Shown in pieces: positions 54,681-63,860 of a stretch of 64,000 nucleotides of DNA (positions are counted from its first letter, which is position 1; every line of letters begins with the position of its first letter). The stretch covers positions 23,835-87,834 of the forward strand of contig JARBUI010000014.1 of the NCBI GenBank assembly GCA_029239755.1, in the 5' to 3' direction. This stretch comes from Clostridia bacterium. GTDB lineage: Bacteria > Bacillota > Clostridia > Lachnospirales > Cellulosilyticaceae. The notes under the pieces were generated by a model. It worked only from the letters and a program-made list of their open reading frames with translations, was not told where the DNA came from and did no database searches. The position numbers were made by a program, and so were the translations under genes.

Positions 54681-55775
54681 ATGGAACAAGAAATCTACAT
54701 GAAGTATCAAAGGATCTATGGGTTTTTGGAAAGGACAGGTTATGAAGCCGTGGTAATTGGGAGAAAGGATAATTTCTCGTGGATTACTTTTGGGGGAAGT
54801 AATGAAGTTATATGGGATACGGAATATGGTTTTTGTATTTTGGTAATCACTGAGGAACATAAGTACTGTATTTCGTACATTATGGATGGGTACCGCATTA
54901 TGGAAGAAGAACTCCAAGGGCAAGGATATACTTATATCCCTCTTAAGTGGTATGAAACATCACCAACTGAAAAAGTTAAACAAATGCTTAAAGGTAAAAA
55001 AATAGTATCTGATATAGACCTTGGAATAGGAACTTATGATGTCACTCAAATTTATGATCTTCATTATCCACTACTTGATACTGAAGTTAATAGGCTTAGA
55101 ATTCTAGGAAAAGAAATAGATGAAGTACTCTATAAACTGGCTCAAGAGATTATACCAGGAATGACAGAGATAGAAGTAAAGCGTAAGCTGACTGCTTATA
55201 CTGCAGCAAGAGATATGGGCTTAAGTGTAGCTTTAGTTGGCAGTGATGAAAGAGTGAAAGCTTATAGACATCCTATTCCTACTCATAAGAAGATCGAGAA
55301 CTATGTCCTCATTACGCCAAGTGTTTATAAATGGGGGCTTCACGCTAATATTGCCAGGGCCATTATTTTTGGAAAGGCAGATGAAGATTTGCAAAGGAGG
55401 TACAATGATGCATGCTATATGGGAGCAGTATGCATGAGTATGTGTCAAGCAGGCATAAAGCATACAGATATTTTAGATGTCCAAAAGCAGTTGTATGAGA
55501 AGCTTGGTTATCAGAATGAGTGGGAAAAACATTTTCAAGGGGCTATTATAGGGTATATGATCTCTAATGCATCTCGTACCCTTGATGAACAGGCTGTTAT
55601 TTCTGATAAGCAGGCCTATGAATGGTTTATTACGATAACGGGAGTTAAGAGTGCAGAGTTAGGCATTAACATAGGTAGTCAAAGAGAAATACTATCTACA
55701 GGACATAGTTGGCCAACTTACTCTATAGAGGTAAATAATCAATGTTTTCAATTTCCTATTTTGTTAGAAAGATAA
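54681..55775 (+). CDS. M24 fold protein without metal ligands, paralogue of 28931
   Basis: A 364-residue relative of the protein at 28931 over its full length, with shared segments such as TGYEA, GRxDNF, YIMDGYRIMEEEL and EWFITITGVK. As there, the metal ligands of M24 peptidases are missing: first Asp to Thr and second to Asn (LITPSVYKWGLHANIARA), His to Ala (HFQGAIIG), and Glu to Thr. A peptidase role is unlikely. Position after the BMC operon mirrors the first copy in module A. I do not know the function. ATG 54681 is 8 bp after gggaagga. Confidence 0.85.
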   Translation: MEQEIYMKYQRIYGFLERTGYEAVVIGRKDNFSWITFGGSNEVIWDTEYGFCILVITEEHKYCISYIMDGYRIMEEELQGQGYTYIPLKWYETSPTEKVKQMLKGKKIVSDIDLGIGTYDVTQIYDLHYPLLDTEVNRLRILGKEIDEVLYKLAQEIIPGMTEIEVKRKLTAYTAARDMGLSVALVGSDERVKAYRHPIPTHKKIENYVLITPSVYKWGLHANIARAIIFGKADEDLQRRYNDACYMGAVCMSMCQAGIKHTDILDVQKQLYEKLGYQNEWEKHFQGAIIGYMISNASRTLDEQAVISDKQAYEWFITITGVKSAELGINIGSQREILSTGHSWPTYSIEVNNQCFQFPILLER

Positions 55776-55823
55776 AATCATGTGTAGTTGATATAAAATA
55801 GGATGAAAAGGAGCAATGTACTT

Positions 55824-56900
55824 GTGATCCATAAATATGAAAATGATAATAAAAAAGAAGTTACGATATATGACTTAGCGAATATTACTGGTTTTTCACC
55901 AGGAACAATATCGAGGTGTCTAAATAATATAGGTTATATTAAAGAAGATACTAGAAAGCGTATAGAGACAGCTTGCGAGCAATTAAACTATATGCCTAAC
56001 AGGGTAGCTAGAAGTTTAAAAACTAAGAAAACGGAGTTAATATTAGTAGCTATCCCTGATATGGATAATCCGTTTTTTGTAGACATGATAAAAGCTATAG
56101 ATGAGGTGGCAAAATCACATGCATATTCCATTATTTTATATTATACGAAAGGGGATTTAAATGAGGAATTAAAGGTGCTTAATATGATGAAAGAGCATAT
56201 AGCAGATGCGATGATTATGATTAACTTAAATTTTACTCACAAGCACGTTAAAGCTATTACACATATATATTCGCCTATAGTATTAAGTGGGATATGTTCC
56301 TCTAAAATTAATAAAAATACTATAGACTGCTGTGACTATGTTGGGGTAGATACCTATAAAGGAACATATGAAGCTACAAAACATCTTATTTTACAAGGAT
56401 ACAAACGAATTGGCTTTATATCAGGACCAAAAAGTATTAGTGTGTTTTATGAGAGATATTGTGGATATAGAGATGCTATGTTAGCTAGTGGAATAAAGGT
56501 GAATAAAGAAAACATAATATTCAAAGAGGCTTGGGGAGAAGAGGCAGGTTATGAGGCTGCTTATACTTTACTAAAGAACAATATACTGCCGCAAGCTTTG
56601 TGTACCTCAAATGATATTATGGCAGTAGGGGCTATTATGGCTCTAAAGGAAATGAAGCTGAATATTCCTAGAGACATAGCTATAATAGGTATGGATAATA
56701 TAGAATTAGGAAGAAGATTATCACCTGCCCTAAGTACAGTGTCCATTGCGCAGTACGAAATAGGTAAGGCTGCAGCAAACATTATTTTTGATAAGTTATC
56801 AGGTATACAAAATAAGAGCTTTGAAAATATTATTTATGAGCCAAGACTAATTATTAGAGAAAGCAGTATAAATAAAAAGGTAGATAGAAATTATGGTTAA
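55824..56900 (+). CDS. LacI-family transcriptional regulator
   Basis: A repressor-type protein of about 358 residues. The N-terminal helix-turn-helix is TIYDLANITGFSPGTISRCLN with the hinge region YMPNRVARSLK. A sugar-binding core follows (LVAIPDMDNPFF, GVDTYKGTYEATKHL, RIGFISGP, TSNDIMAVGAI, IIGMDNIELG). An ATG at 55803 is in frame but lacks a ribosome site. The GTG at 55824 lies 10 bp after aaggag, so I chose it. The likely operator is the central-CG palindrome at 42653-42670 in front of the BMC operon (inference). Confidence 0.92.
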   Translation: MIHKYENDNKKEVTIYDLANITGFSPGTISRCLNNIGYIKEDTRKRIETACEQLNYMPNRVARSLKTKKTELILVAIPDMDNPFFVDMIKAIDEVAKSHAYSIILYYTKGDLNEELKVLNMMKEHIADAMIMINLNFTHKHVKAITHIYSPIVLSGICSSKINKNTIDCCDYVGVDTYKGTYEATKHLILQGYKRIGFISGPKSISVFYERYCGYRDAMLASGIKVNKENIIFKEAWGEEAGYEAAYTLLKNNILPQALCTSNDIMAVGAIMALKEMKLNIPRDIAIIGMDNIELGRRLSPALSTVSIAQYEIGKAAANIIFDKLSGIQNKSFENIIYEPRLIIRESSINKKVDRNYG

Positions 56901-56985
56901 CTATTGATTAAACTTAATAAAATGATAATATTAAATTATAAATTTAAATTTTATTATTTATAATGACGTAAACTGAGGAAAAATA

Positions 56986-58818
56986 ATGGAATTATTCTCA
57001 AAATCATATAAAAAAATTAAAAAAGTCTTAAATAATTTTACCATTAACACCAAGTTTATTATTTCTTATATGGCAATTATCGTTCTTACCTTAGTCTTTG
57101 TAGGAGTATTTTCTTATAATATTGCTGTTACTTTTATACAAAATCAGCTATCTCAATATGGATTAGAAGTATTGAGGCAAATTAATCAAAACATAGATAA
57201 CTCTATTGATGAGTTAGATAGAATATCTGTTGTTCTTAGCTCGGATGAACAGATACAACAGATATTGCAAAAGGAAAAAAATAGAACAACTGCAGAATTT
57301 ATACAAGATGACACAATTATGGATAATAAAATAAATAATATCATGAATTTAAGAAAAGACATAAAGTCTTTATTTATATTTAGTTATAATGGAGAAATTT
57401 ATCAATATAAAGGCAGTGATAACAGTATAGAGGCAGATTATATCTTTACTACTACAAAATGGTTTAATGATATGAAGAAATTAAATAAGCAAGTTATGCT
57501 TTTGCCAACCTATTTGCCAGATGAAATAATAGGATTAGGTCAGCCTAAAAAAGTGTTTTCCTATATAAGAAATATTAATGATTCGGAGACACAAGAACCT
57601 ATAGGCTGTATTATGATTAATATGGATATAAAGATTTTTGATGATATTCTCAATAATATGAACATTGGTTCTCAGAATGAGTTTGTTATAGTTAATAATA
57701 ATAAGACAATTGTATATAATACTGAGTCATCTTATATATCTACACAATTCAGAAGCCCATATATTAGTAAGTTATTGGAGCTCAAGTCGGGGAATTTGGT
57801 ATCTACTGTAGATAAGGAGAGGCTGATCATAACCTTTGATACATCTTCCGTTACTAATTGGACTATTATCAATACCATTCCATTTAACAGGATATATAGT
57901 CAAATAACGAATATAAGATATACCTTTACATTAATGATTTTATGTAGTGCATTAATTGCGTTTTTAGTAGGTGTATTTATCAGTACAAGTATTACAAGAC
58001 CTATTAATAGGTTAAAAGATGTTATGAAAAAAGTAGAACAAGGGGATTTTGACCAGGATATTACGATAACCAGTGAAGATGAAATAGGACAGCTAAGTAC
58101 AAGCTTTAATCATATGGTAGCTAATATTAAGGAACTCATACAAAAGGTATATAAAGTAGAAATTCTAAGAAAAGAAGCTGAGCTTAGTGCGCTGCAAGCA
58201 CAAATTAATCCTCATTTCTTATACAATACACTACAGATTATGGATTTAATAGCAGAAGAGGAAGGAATAGATACAATTAGTAACGTATGCAGAGCGTTAG
58301 CAAAAATATTTAGATACAGTATTAATAGGGGTAAAGAGGTTGTTCCTTTATCAAAAGAACTTGAGCATGTAAAAAATTATATGGAAATCCAAAAAATAAG
58401 ATTTAATAATAAAATTGAGATGAAGTACGATATTGATGAAAGCTTGTACGATTACAAAATGGTTAAGCTTATCTTACAGCCTATCGTGGAAAATGCTGTT
58501 TTTCACGGAGTAGAGAATAAGAGAAGTCATTGTAAAATAATCATTTCAGCTTGTAAACAAGAAGAATACCTAGTTTTAACAGTGCAAGATAATGGAGTAG
58601 GAATGAATAATGAACAGTTAGAAAAATTAAAGCATTCTTTAAACGAAGAAATTGTACATGCTGAAATTAGCAGATATACTGAACGAAGTATAGGTATTAA
58701 GAATGTAAATGCTAGGATTAAGCTGTATTTTGGAGAACAGTATGGTATAGATATAGAGAGCCAAGCAGAGATAGGAACTAAGATAAGCATAATTGTTCCC
58801 GCTATCCCTTATTTGTAG
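56986..58818 (+). CDS. Sensor histidine kinase, YesM/LytS-like
   Basis: A 610-residue membrane kinase. It has a transmembrane helix at about residues 25-47, an extracellular Cache-like domain of about 260 residues, and a second helix at about 315-337. HAMP follows (SITRPINRLKDVMKKV), then His_kinase with His410 (INPHFLYNTLQ) and HATPase (VENAVFHG, DNGVGM). It pairs with the regulator 42 bp downstream. Two anchored binding proteins follow in the same direction, so the kinase may read sugar occupancy through them. The ribosome site is weak (actgagg). Confidence 0.94.
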   Translation: MELFSKSYKKIKKVLNNFTINTKFIISYMAIIVLTLVFVGVFSYNIAVTFIQNQLSQYGLEVLRQINQNIDNSIDELDRISVVLSSDEQIQQILQKEKNRTTAEFIQDDTIMDNKINNIMNLRKDIKSLFIFSYNGEIYQYKGSDNSIEADYIFTTTKWFNDMKKLNKQVMLLPTYLPDEIIGLGQPKKVFSYIRNINDSETQEPIGCIMINMDIKIFDDILNNMNIGSQNEFVIVNNNKTIVYNTESSYISTQFRSPYISKLLELKSGNLVSTVDKERLIITFDTSSVTNWTIINTIPFNRIYSQITNIRYTFTLMILCSALIAFLVGVFISTSITRPINRLKDVMKKVEQGDFDQDITITSEDEIGQLSTSFNHMVANIKELIQKVYKVEILRKEAELSALQAQINPHFLYNTLQIMDLIAEEEGIDTISNVCRALAKIFRYSINRGKEVVPLSKELEHVKNYMEIQKIRFNNKIEMKYDIDESLYDYKMVKLILQPIVENAVFHGVENKRSHCKIIISACKQEEYLVLTVQDNGVGMNNEQLEKLKHSLNEEIVHAEISRYTERSIGIKNVNARIKLYFGEQYGIDIESQAEIGTKISIIVPAIPYL

Positions 58819-58860
58819 GAAAACGGGCACGGATCTATCTGAGGGAGAGGAGACTGGGTA

Positions 58861-60495
58861 GTGAAAGTTTTGGTAGTAGATGATGAAGAGTTTATTAGAA
58901 ATGGTATAGCTAATAAAATTAAAAGAATAATACCCTATGTTGAAGAAGTTTATAAATGTGGTGATGCATATGAAGCTATTGAAATGATTCAAAATATTAA
59001 TCCTAGTGTGGTTGTTACAGACATTCGTATGCCAGAATTAGATGGATTAAGCTTTATTGAGAAGGTTATTAATATAAATCCACATATTAAATTTATTATT
59101 ATAAGTGGTTATCAAGAATTTGAGTATGCTAGAAAAGCTATACAGCTGCAGGTTGAAGGTTATTTATTAAAACCTGTTGAAAATGAGCAGCTTAAAGAAC
59201 TTTTTGATGGGATTTATAATAAACTATCTAACCAAGTAGAAGCTAAAAGTTATCTAACACAGTTAAAACACCAGGCGAAAGATGGTCTCCAATTAATGCA
59301 AAATAAATATTTAATGGATTTAGTATATTGCACTGAAAAAGATAACATGGAGAGTATTGTAGCAATACTAGAATCATTGGAGATATATTTTAACCTTTCT
59401 TATTATTGTTCAATAGTTATTAAAATAAACCATATTGATAGCAGACTAGGGCTTACTTCATATGAAAACCAAGATACTATTAGGTTTATTATTAGAAACA
59501 TAATACAGGAAATAATCGAAACAAAAGGTTCAAGAGTATGGGTATTTGAGGATCTGCACTTAACAGATAAAATGTATGCTGTTATTAATCACGGCCCTTA
59601 TTGGAGCTGTCATCCAGAGGAACAGATAAGTTGTTATAGACAAATGGCGAGCAGATTACAGGAGCTAACAGGGATTGATATTAGTATAGGAAGTGGGAGA
59701 AGCTATAATGATATTAAGCAGATAGGAGATTCTTATCAAGAGGCACATACAGCTGTTATACAATTAAGTTCTGACAAAGACGGCAGCGTCATCCATATAG
59801 ACAATGTGCCTAGAGAAAATAAGATTACTTTCTTCTTGCCCGACTATGAAAAAGTGCTGCTAATATCTCATATGCGTAACAATGATTATATTGAAGCTGA
59901 TAAAATGATAGATACTATTTTCTGCACTATTGAGGACTATAACCTTTCTAAAGATAATATTAAAATTCTATCCTTAGAAATCATCATGATTATTACTAAG
60001 TTTGTGATTGAATCAGATATAAGTATGGAAAAAATATTTACTGAAAACATATGCAGTGAAGAATACATTAGGCAGCATACGACACCTCAGCAGCTAAAAC
60101 AAGCTATAAAACAGTGTGTTAAGTTAATATGTGATTATATGATACAAGTGAAAAAAAGTGATGGGGAAACAGCTATTGAAGAAATAAAGACTTATATTGA
60201 TAAATACTACTATACAGAAATTAATTTAGGCCAGCTAGCAAACAAATATTTCATTAATTCATCTTATTTGAGCCAGCTTTTTAAAAATAAAACAGGCAAA
60301 AAGTTTACTGATTACATTACAAATGTGCGTATAGAAAAGGCAAAGGAGTTATTACTATCTACAAATTTAAAAACTTATGAGATAGCAGAAGTCGTAGGCT
60401 ATAGTAACCCGAGATATTTTAGTGAGGTTTTTGTTAAATATGAGAATCATACACCAACGCAGTTTAGGCAAAAGAATTTAGATGTCAAAGGTTAG
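58861..60495 (+). CDS. Response regulator, YesN family (REC + AraC HTH)
   Basis: A 544-residue regulator. Receiver: D7/D8, phospho-acceptor D54 (VVTDIRMPELDG), Lys in LLKPV. The middle part of about 300 residues is unassigned, as in other YesN proteins. The C-terminal AraC DNA-binding domain shows LANKYFINSSYLSQLFKNKTG and SNPRYFSEVFVKYENHTP. The GTG start lies behind gagggagagga. It is the best candidate to bind the 39-bp element found upstream of the chemoreceptor and importer genes, but the regulator at 1010 is also possible. Confidence 0.93.
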   Translation: MKVLVVDDEEFIRNGIANKIKRIIPYVEEVYKCGDAYEAIEMIQNINPSVVVTDIRMPELDGLSFIEKVININPHIKFIIISGYQEFEYARKAIQLQVEGYLLKPVENEQLKELFDGIYNKLSNQVEAKSYLTQLKHQAKDGLQLMQNKYLMDLVYCTEKDNMESIVAILESLEIYFNLSYYCSIVIKINHIDSRLGLTSYENQDTIRFIIRNIIQEIIETKGSRVWVFEDLHLTDKMYAVINHGPYWSCHPEEQISCYRQMASRLQELTGIDISIGSGRSYNDIKQIGDSYQEAHTAVIQLSSDKDGSVIHIDNVPRENKITFFLPDYEKVLLISHMRNNDYIEADKMIDTIFCTIEDYNLSKDNIKILSLEIIMIITKFVIESDISMEKIFTENICSEEYIRQHTTPQQLKQAIKQCVKLICDYMIQVKKSDGETAIEEIKTYIDKYYYTEINLGQLANKYFINSSYLSQLFKNKTGKKFTDYITNVRIEKAKELLLSTNLKTYEIAEVVGYSNPRYFSEVFVKYENHTPTQFRQKNLDVKG

Positions 60496-60502
60496 GAGCG
60501 TA

Positions 60503-61540
60503 ATGATGAGGGGAAGAATATATTTATGGATCAATGTTATTATAATAGTTGTTTTTATCATATCAGCCGCTTTTAATATTTATTTCATTAGCCATAAAGA
60601 GAGAGTTAATAGTACACTATACAGTGAAAATAGTATAAATGCAGATTCTACAGAAGAATATGTGTGGGTTGCTACTATGACAGATAATCAGATGTATATA
60701 AATAATGATCAAAAGGCATTAAAAGAATTTGGCAAGGAGATGGGGGTAAAAGTAACTATAGAAGGGCCAAAACAATACGATGTACCTGGGCAGATTGTAG
60801 CAATGGAGGAGGTCATCAAAAGAAAGCCGGCAGGGATAATGGTTCTAGGAATGGAAACCAGCCTTATTCCAGTTGTTAATAAAGCCATAGATGCAGGTAT
60901 TCCTACCATTACAGTAGATGCGGATTTAGTAGGAAGTAAAAGACTCGCACATGTGGGCTCTAACTGGTATGATATAGGGGTAAAACAAGCAGAAGCGGTA
61001 GTTAAGCTGCTAGGAGGAAAAGGGAAAGTAGCTATTATGGGGATTTTTGGGGCAGATAATATGCAGGCTGGGTTTCAGGGGTTTAAGAGTGTTATTATGG
61101 ACTATAAAGATATTACACTTGTAGGTGAATATGATGATATGGCAAATGTACAGGAATCAAAGAGGATTACTCTAGAAATATTAAAGGAACACCCAGATAT
61201 AGCTGCTATTTGTGGTTTTGACAGCAACAGCGGTCCAGGTATAGGTGAAGCGATTAAAGAAGCTGATAAGATTGGTAAAGTCAAAGTAACTTGTGTTGAC
61301 ATGGAACCAGAGCATATTAAATTACTTAAGCAAGGAATAGTCCAAAAGTTAATTGGGCAAAAAAGAAAGTTATTTACCTATTATGGAGCTAAACTTCTGT
61401 ATGACTTAAATCATTCTAAGCTGCGGATAACACCTGATGATGCGTATAATAGAGTAACTAACATTCCAAATATTGTTGATACGGGACTTATTGAAATCGA
61501 TAGTACTAATGTAGATTCTATAATAGATAAGATGAAATAA
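60503..61540 (+). CDS. Membrane-anchored sugar-binding protein (ribose-binding family)
   Basis: A protein of about 345 residues with an N-terminal transmembrane anchor (LWINVIIIVVFIISAAFNI) and no lipobox. The rest is a Peripla_BP_4 domain: VWVATMTDNQMYIN, AGIMVLGMETSL, IPTITVDAD, KVAIMGIFGADNMQAGF and AAICGFDSNSG. An ATG at 60482 overlaps the regulator gene. ATG 60503 sits just after taggagcg and avoids the overlap. It has no permease partner in this cluster. It resembles the accessory binding proteins that signal to LytS/YesM kinases, such as XylFII in Clostridium. Confidence 0.88.
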   Translation: MMRGRIYLWINVIIIVVFIISAAFNIYFISHKERVNSTLYSENSINADSTEEYVWVATMTDNQMYINNDQKALKEFGKEMGVKVTIEGPKQYDVPGQIVAMEEVIKRKPAGIMVLGMETSLIPVVNKAIDAGIPTITVDADLVGSKRLAHVGSNWYDIGVKQAEAVVKLLGGKGKVAIMGIFGADNMQAGFQGFKSVIMDYKDITLVGEYDDMANVQESKRITLEILKEHPDIAAICGFDSNSGPGIGEAIKEADKIGKVKVTCVDMEPEHIKLLKQGIVQKLIGQKRKLFTYYGAKLLYDLNHSKLRITPDDAYNRVTNIPNIVDTGLIEIDSTNVDSIIDKMK

Positions 61541-61564
61541 ATAGCTAGTTCAAAGGAGCAGTCT

Positions 61565-62788
61565 ATGAAAAGTAGGGTGACGATTATTATCTTTGTATTA
61601 TATATTATAGGTACTTTGATAATATATAATATATTTATTGATAAGGCTGAGCAAGAATTGAATAAGAGTTTTACACTAGGGAATAGGGGGATACAGAATC
61701 TCTATTTGATTGGGTGGGAGTATTTTCCACAAGAGATTATCAATAAATTTAATAAGGAGTATCCTTATATAAGAATCAATTTTGAAAAGGCAGAGAAGGA
61801 TAATTATTCTAGCTTGCTTAAAGCAAGAATTGCTTCAAAGGTTCAAGTAGATATCATGAGTATTATACCAAGGGATTATAAAGATTTTGTCAATAAAGGT
61901 TATTTACTGGATCTTAGTGATGAAGAATATCTTAATAACTATACAAGCAAGGCAAGAGATTATGTGAAAAAATTAGATCCATTAGAGAAAGAATATGCAG
62001 TATGCTATAAAAGCTATGTGTATGGAATATGGTACAATAAAACATTGTTTGAGCGAAACGGGGTTGAAGCTCCAAAAAATTATTATGAATTTTTAAAGGT
62101 ATGCGAAAGGCTTAAGAGCAAAGATATTGCACCTCTTGCTTTAGGGGTGCGGGATAATAGGCATAGCAGTTATATTTATCTTTTAAGGTTGCCGAAGCTT
62201 AGTGAAATACAAGGGACTTGGACTAGCGGATTCAAAGGAATTAGTATAGATTTCGAAAACATAGCCACACAAAATATAATGCAGGACATTGAGGAGCTTG
62301 TTAATAAAGATAATTTAATGATGGATTCAAAGTATCTTACATATTATCAAGCGTTTCATGAGTTTGCCAAAGGGAAGGCGGCTATGATTATTATGGATGA
62401 TTCTTCTTTAAGTTTGGTTGATAGTGATATGGAGAAGATTATGGACCCAGGAGTTTTTGCAATACCCTATCAAGATAGTGGAATAACAGAACGAGTTCCT
62501 AGAAATGATTTAGGATTAATGATGGGAGTATTTGCAAATTCTGAGCATAGAGAAGAAGCCAAGATATTTTTAGAATACTTAAGCAGACCAGATATTGCCC
62601 AAATGTATTGTGATTCCATGTTGTTTCCGCCAAACATACAGGGAGTTAATCCTTCTAATATAAAGTATAACAAGTTATGGGAGCCTTTAAGAAATATGCC
62701 GGGGGTCATCATGAGTATAGATAATTTAGAACCTAGAGCATTAGAACAACTTCAAATGCAATCTAAACTTATTATTACACAAGATTAA
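61565..62788 (+). CDS. Membrane-anchored extracellular solute-binding protein, family 1
   Basis: A 407-residue binding protein of the maltose-binding fold class. It has an N-terminal anchor helix (IIIFVLYIIGTLIIYNIFI) and no lipobox. Visible features are the opening strand after the linker, KVQVDIMSIIPRDYKDFV, GIWYNKTLFERNGVEAPKNYYEF and GLMMGVFANSEHREEAKIFLEYL. It belongs to a different binding-protein class from the one at 60503. Since no transporter accompanies it, a role as second sensor input to the kinase at 56986 is likely. The ribosome site is aaaggag. Confidence 0.86.
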   Translation: MKSRVTIIIFVLYIIGTLIIYNIFIDKAEQELNKSFTLGNRGIQNLYLIGWEYFPQEIINKFNKEYPYIRINFEKAEKDNYSSLLKARIASKVQVDIMSIIPRDYKDFVNKGYLLDLSDEEYLNNYTSKARDYVKKLDPLEKEYAVCYKSYVYGIWYNKTLFERNGVEAPKNYYEFLKVCERLKSKDIAPLALGVRDNRHSSYIYLLRLPKLSEIQGTWTSGFKGISIDFENIATQNIMQDIEELVNKDNLMMDSKYLTYYQAFHEFAKGKAAMIIMDDSSLSLVDSDMEKIMDPGVFAIPYQDSGITERVPRNDLGLMMGVFANSEHREEAKIFLEYLSRPDIAQMYCDSMLFPPNIQGVNPSNIKYNKLWEPLRNMPGVIMSIDNLEPRALEQLQMQSKLIITQD

Positions 62789-62847
62789 GGTGTTTTTCAA
62801 TTATTTGACTGATTAATGTGTTTAATGAAAAGGAGTAGGGGAAGGTT

Positions 62848-63741
62848 ATGCTAGAGGTACTTAAAACATGCCATTTGTGTCCAAGAAAATGTGGCGTAGA
62901 TCGATTAAAAGGAGAACTTGGATACTGCAATGCGGGTGGTCAAGTGAAAATTGCAAGAGCAGCGCTGCATTATTGGGAGGAGCCTTGTTTATCAGGTGAA
63001 AATGGCTCGGGTACAGTATTTTTTTCACACTGTACATTAAAGTGTATATTTTGTCAAAATCACCAGATAAGTACTAAGGGGATGGGAAAAGAAATTAGTA
63101 TAGAAGAACTTGCACAAATCTTTCTAAGGCTGCAACAAGAAGGAGCACATAATATTAACCTTGTTACACCTGCACACTATGTGCCTCAAATTATAGAAGC
63201 TTTAAAACTTGCAAAATTTAAAGGACTTAATTTGCCTATTGTCTATAATAGCAGCGGATATGAGACATTAGAAACATTACAAATGTTAGAGGGGTACATA
63301 GATGTTTATCTGCCAGACTTTAAGTACTTTAAAGAGGCCTATGCTACTAGATATTCTAATGCGCCATGCTATGCAGAATATGCTAAAGCAGCTATAAAAG
63401 AAATGGTAAGACAAGCAGGTGAAACGATATTTACTGAAGGCGGAATGATGCAAAGAGGTGTTATTGTAAGACACCTGATGCTCCCAGGACTCCTATTCGA
63501 CTCTAAAAAAGTCGTGAAGTATATCCATGAAACTTATGATAATCGTATTTATATAAGTATTATGAATCAATACACACCCTTAAGCATTATTAAAGAGCAT
63601 CTCGAACTTAACAGAGTCGTAAATCCTAAACACTATGATTTTATAATAGATTATGCTCTTGAAATAGGTATAGAAAATGGGTTTTTTCAAGAGGGGGAGA
63701 CAGCAAGTGAGAGTTTTATCCCTGAATTTAGCGGGCAATAA
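62848..63741 (+). CDS. Radical SAM protein, PflX-like
   Basis: A 297-residue radical SAM protein related to pyruvate formate-lyase activating enzymes but of the PflX branch. It has an N-terminal Cys-rich segment (CHLCPRKCGVDR and YCNAGG) and the radical SAM cluster motif CTLKCIFCQN (CxxxCxxC). YLPDFKYF and NQYTP occur further on. No glycyl radical enzyme gene is in the window, so its target is unknown and it is probably unconnected with the BMC. The ribosome site is aaggagtagggg. Confidence 0.88.
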   Translation: MLEVLKTCHLCPRKCGVDRLKGELGYCNAGGQVKIARAALHYWEEPCLSGENGSGTVFFSHCTLKCIFCQNHQISTKGMGKEISIEELAQIFLRLQQEGAHNINLVTPAHYVPQIIEALKLAKFKGLNLPIVYNSSGYETLETLQMLEGYIDVYLPDFKYFKEAYATRYSNAPCYAEYAKAAIKEMVRQAGETIFTEGGMMQRGVIVRHLMLPGLLFDSKKVVKYIHETYDNRIYISIMNQYTPLSIIKEHLELNRVVNPKHYDFIIDYALEIGIENGFFQEGETASESFIPEFSGQ

Positions 63742-63831
63742 ATCTAGCTTTTAAAAATAACTATAGAATAGGTAAGAAAACAGTCAGAATCGCATAAAAT
63801 GTAATTATTTAAAAAAACTTTAAAAAAGGTG

Positions 63832-63860
63832 TTGACTTATGTAAGTGAATGCTGTAATAT
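63832..63860 (+). promoter_or_regulatory. Strong vegetative promoter, probably of an rRNA operon
   Basis: TTGACT (63832-63837), a 17-bp spacer and TAATAT (63855-63860). An A/T-rich run upstream (TTTAAAAAAACTTTAAAAAAGG) resembles an UP element. Strong promoters of this form in Clostridia often drive rRNA or tRNA operons. Confidence 0.7.

Noticed and set aside
62848..63741. Glycyl-radical (GRM) type microcompartment, because of an activase-like radical SAM gene
   Set aside because: No glycyl radical enzyme gene is present, and the radical SAM protein is of the PflX branch, eight kilobases from the BMC operon with a regulatory cluster in between.
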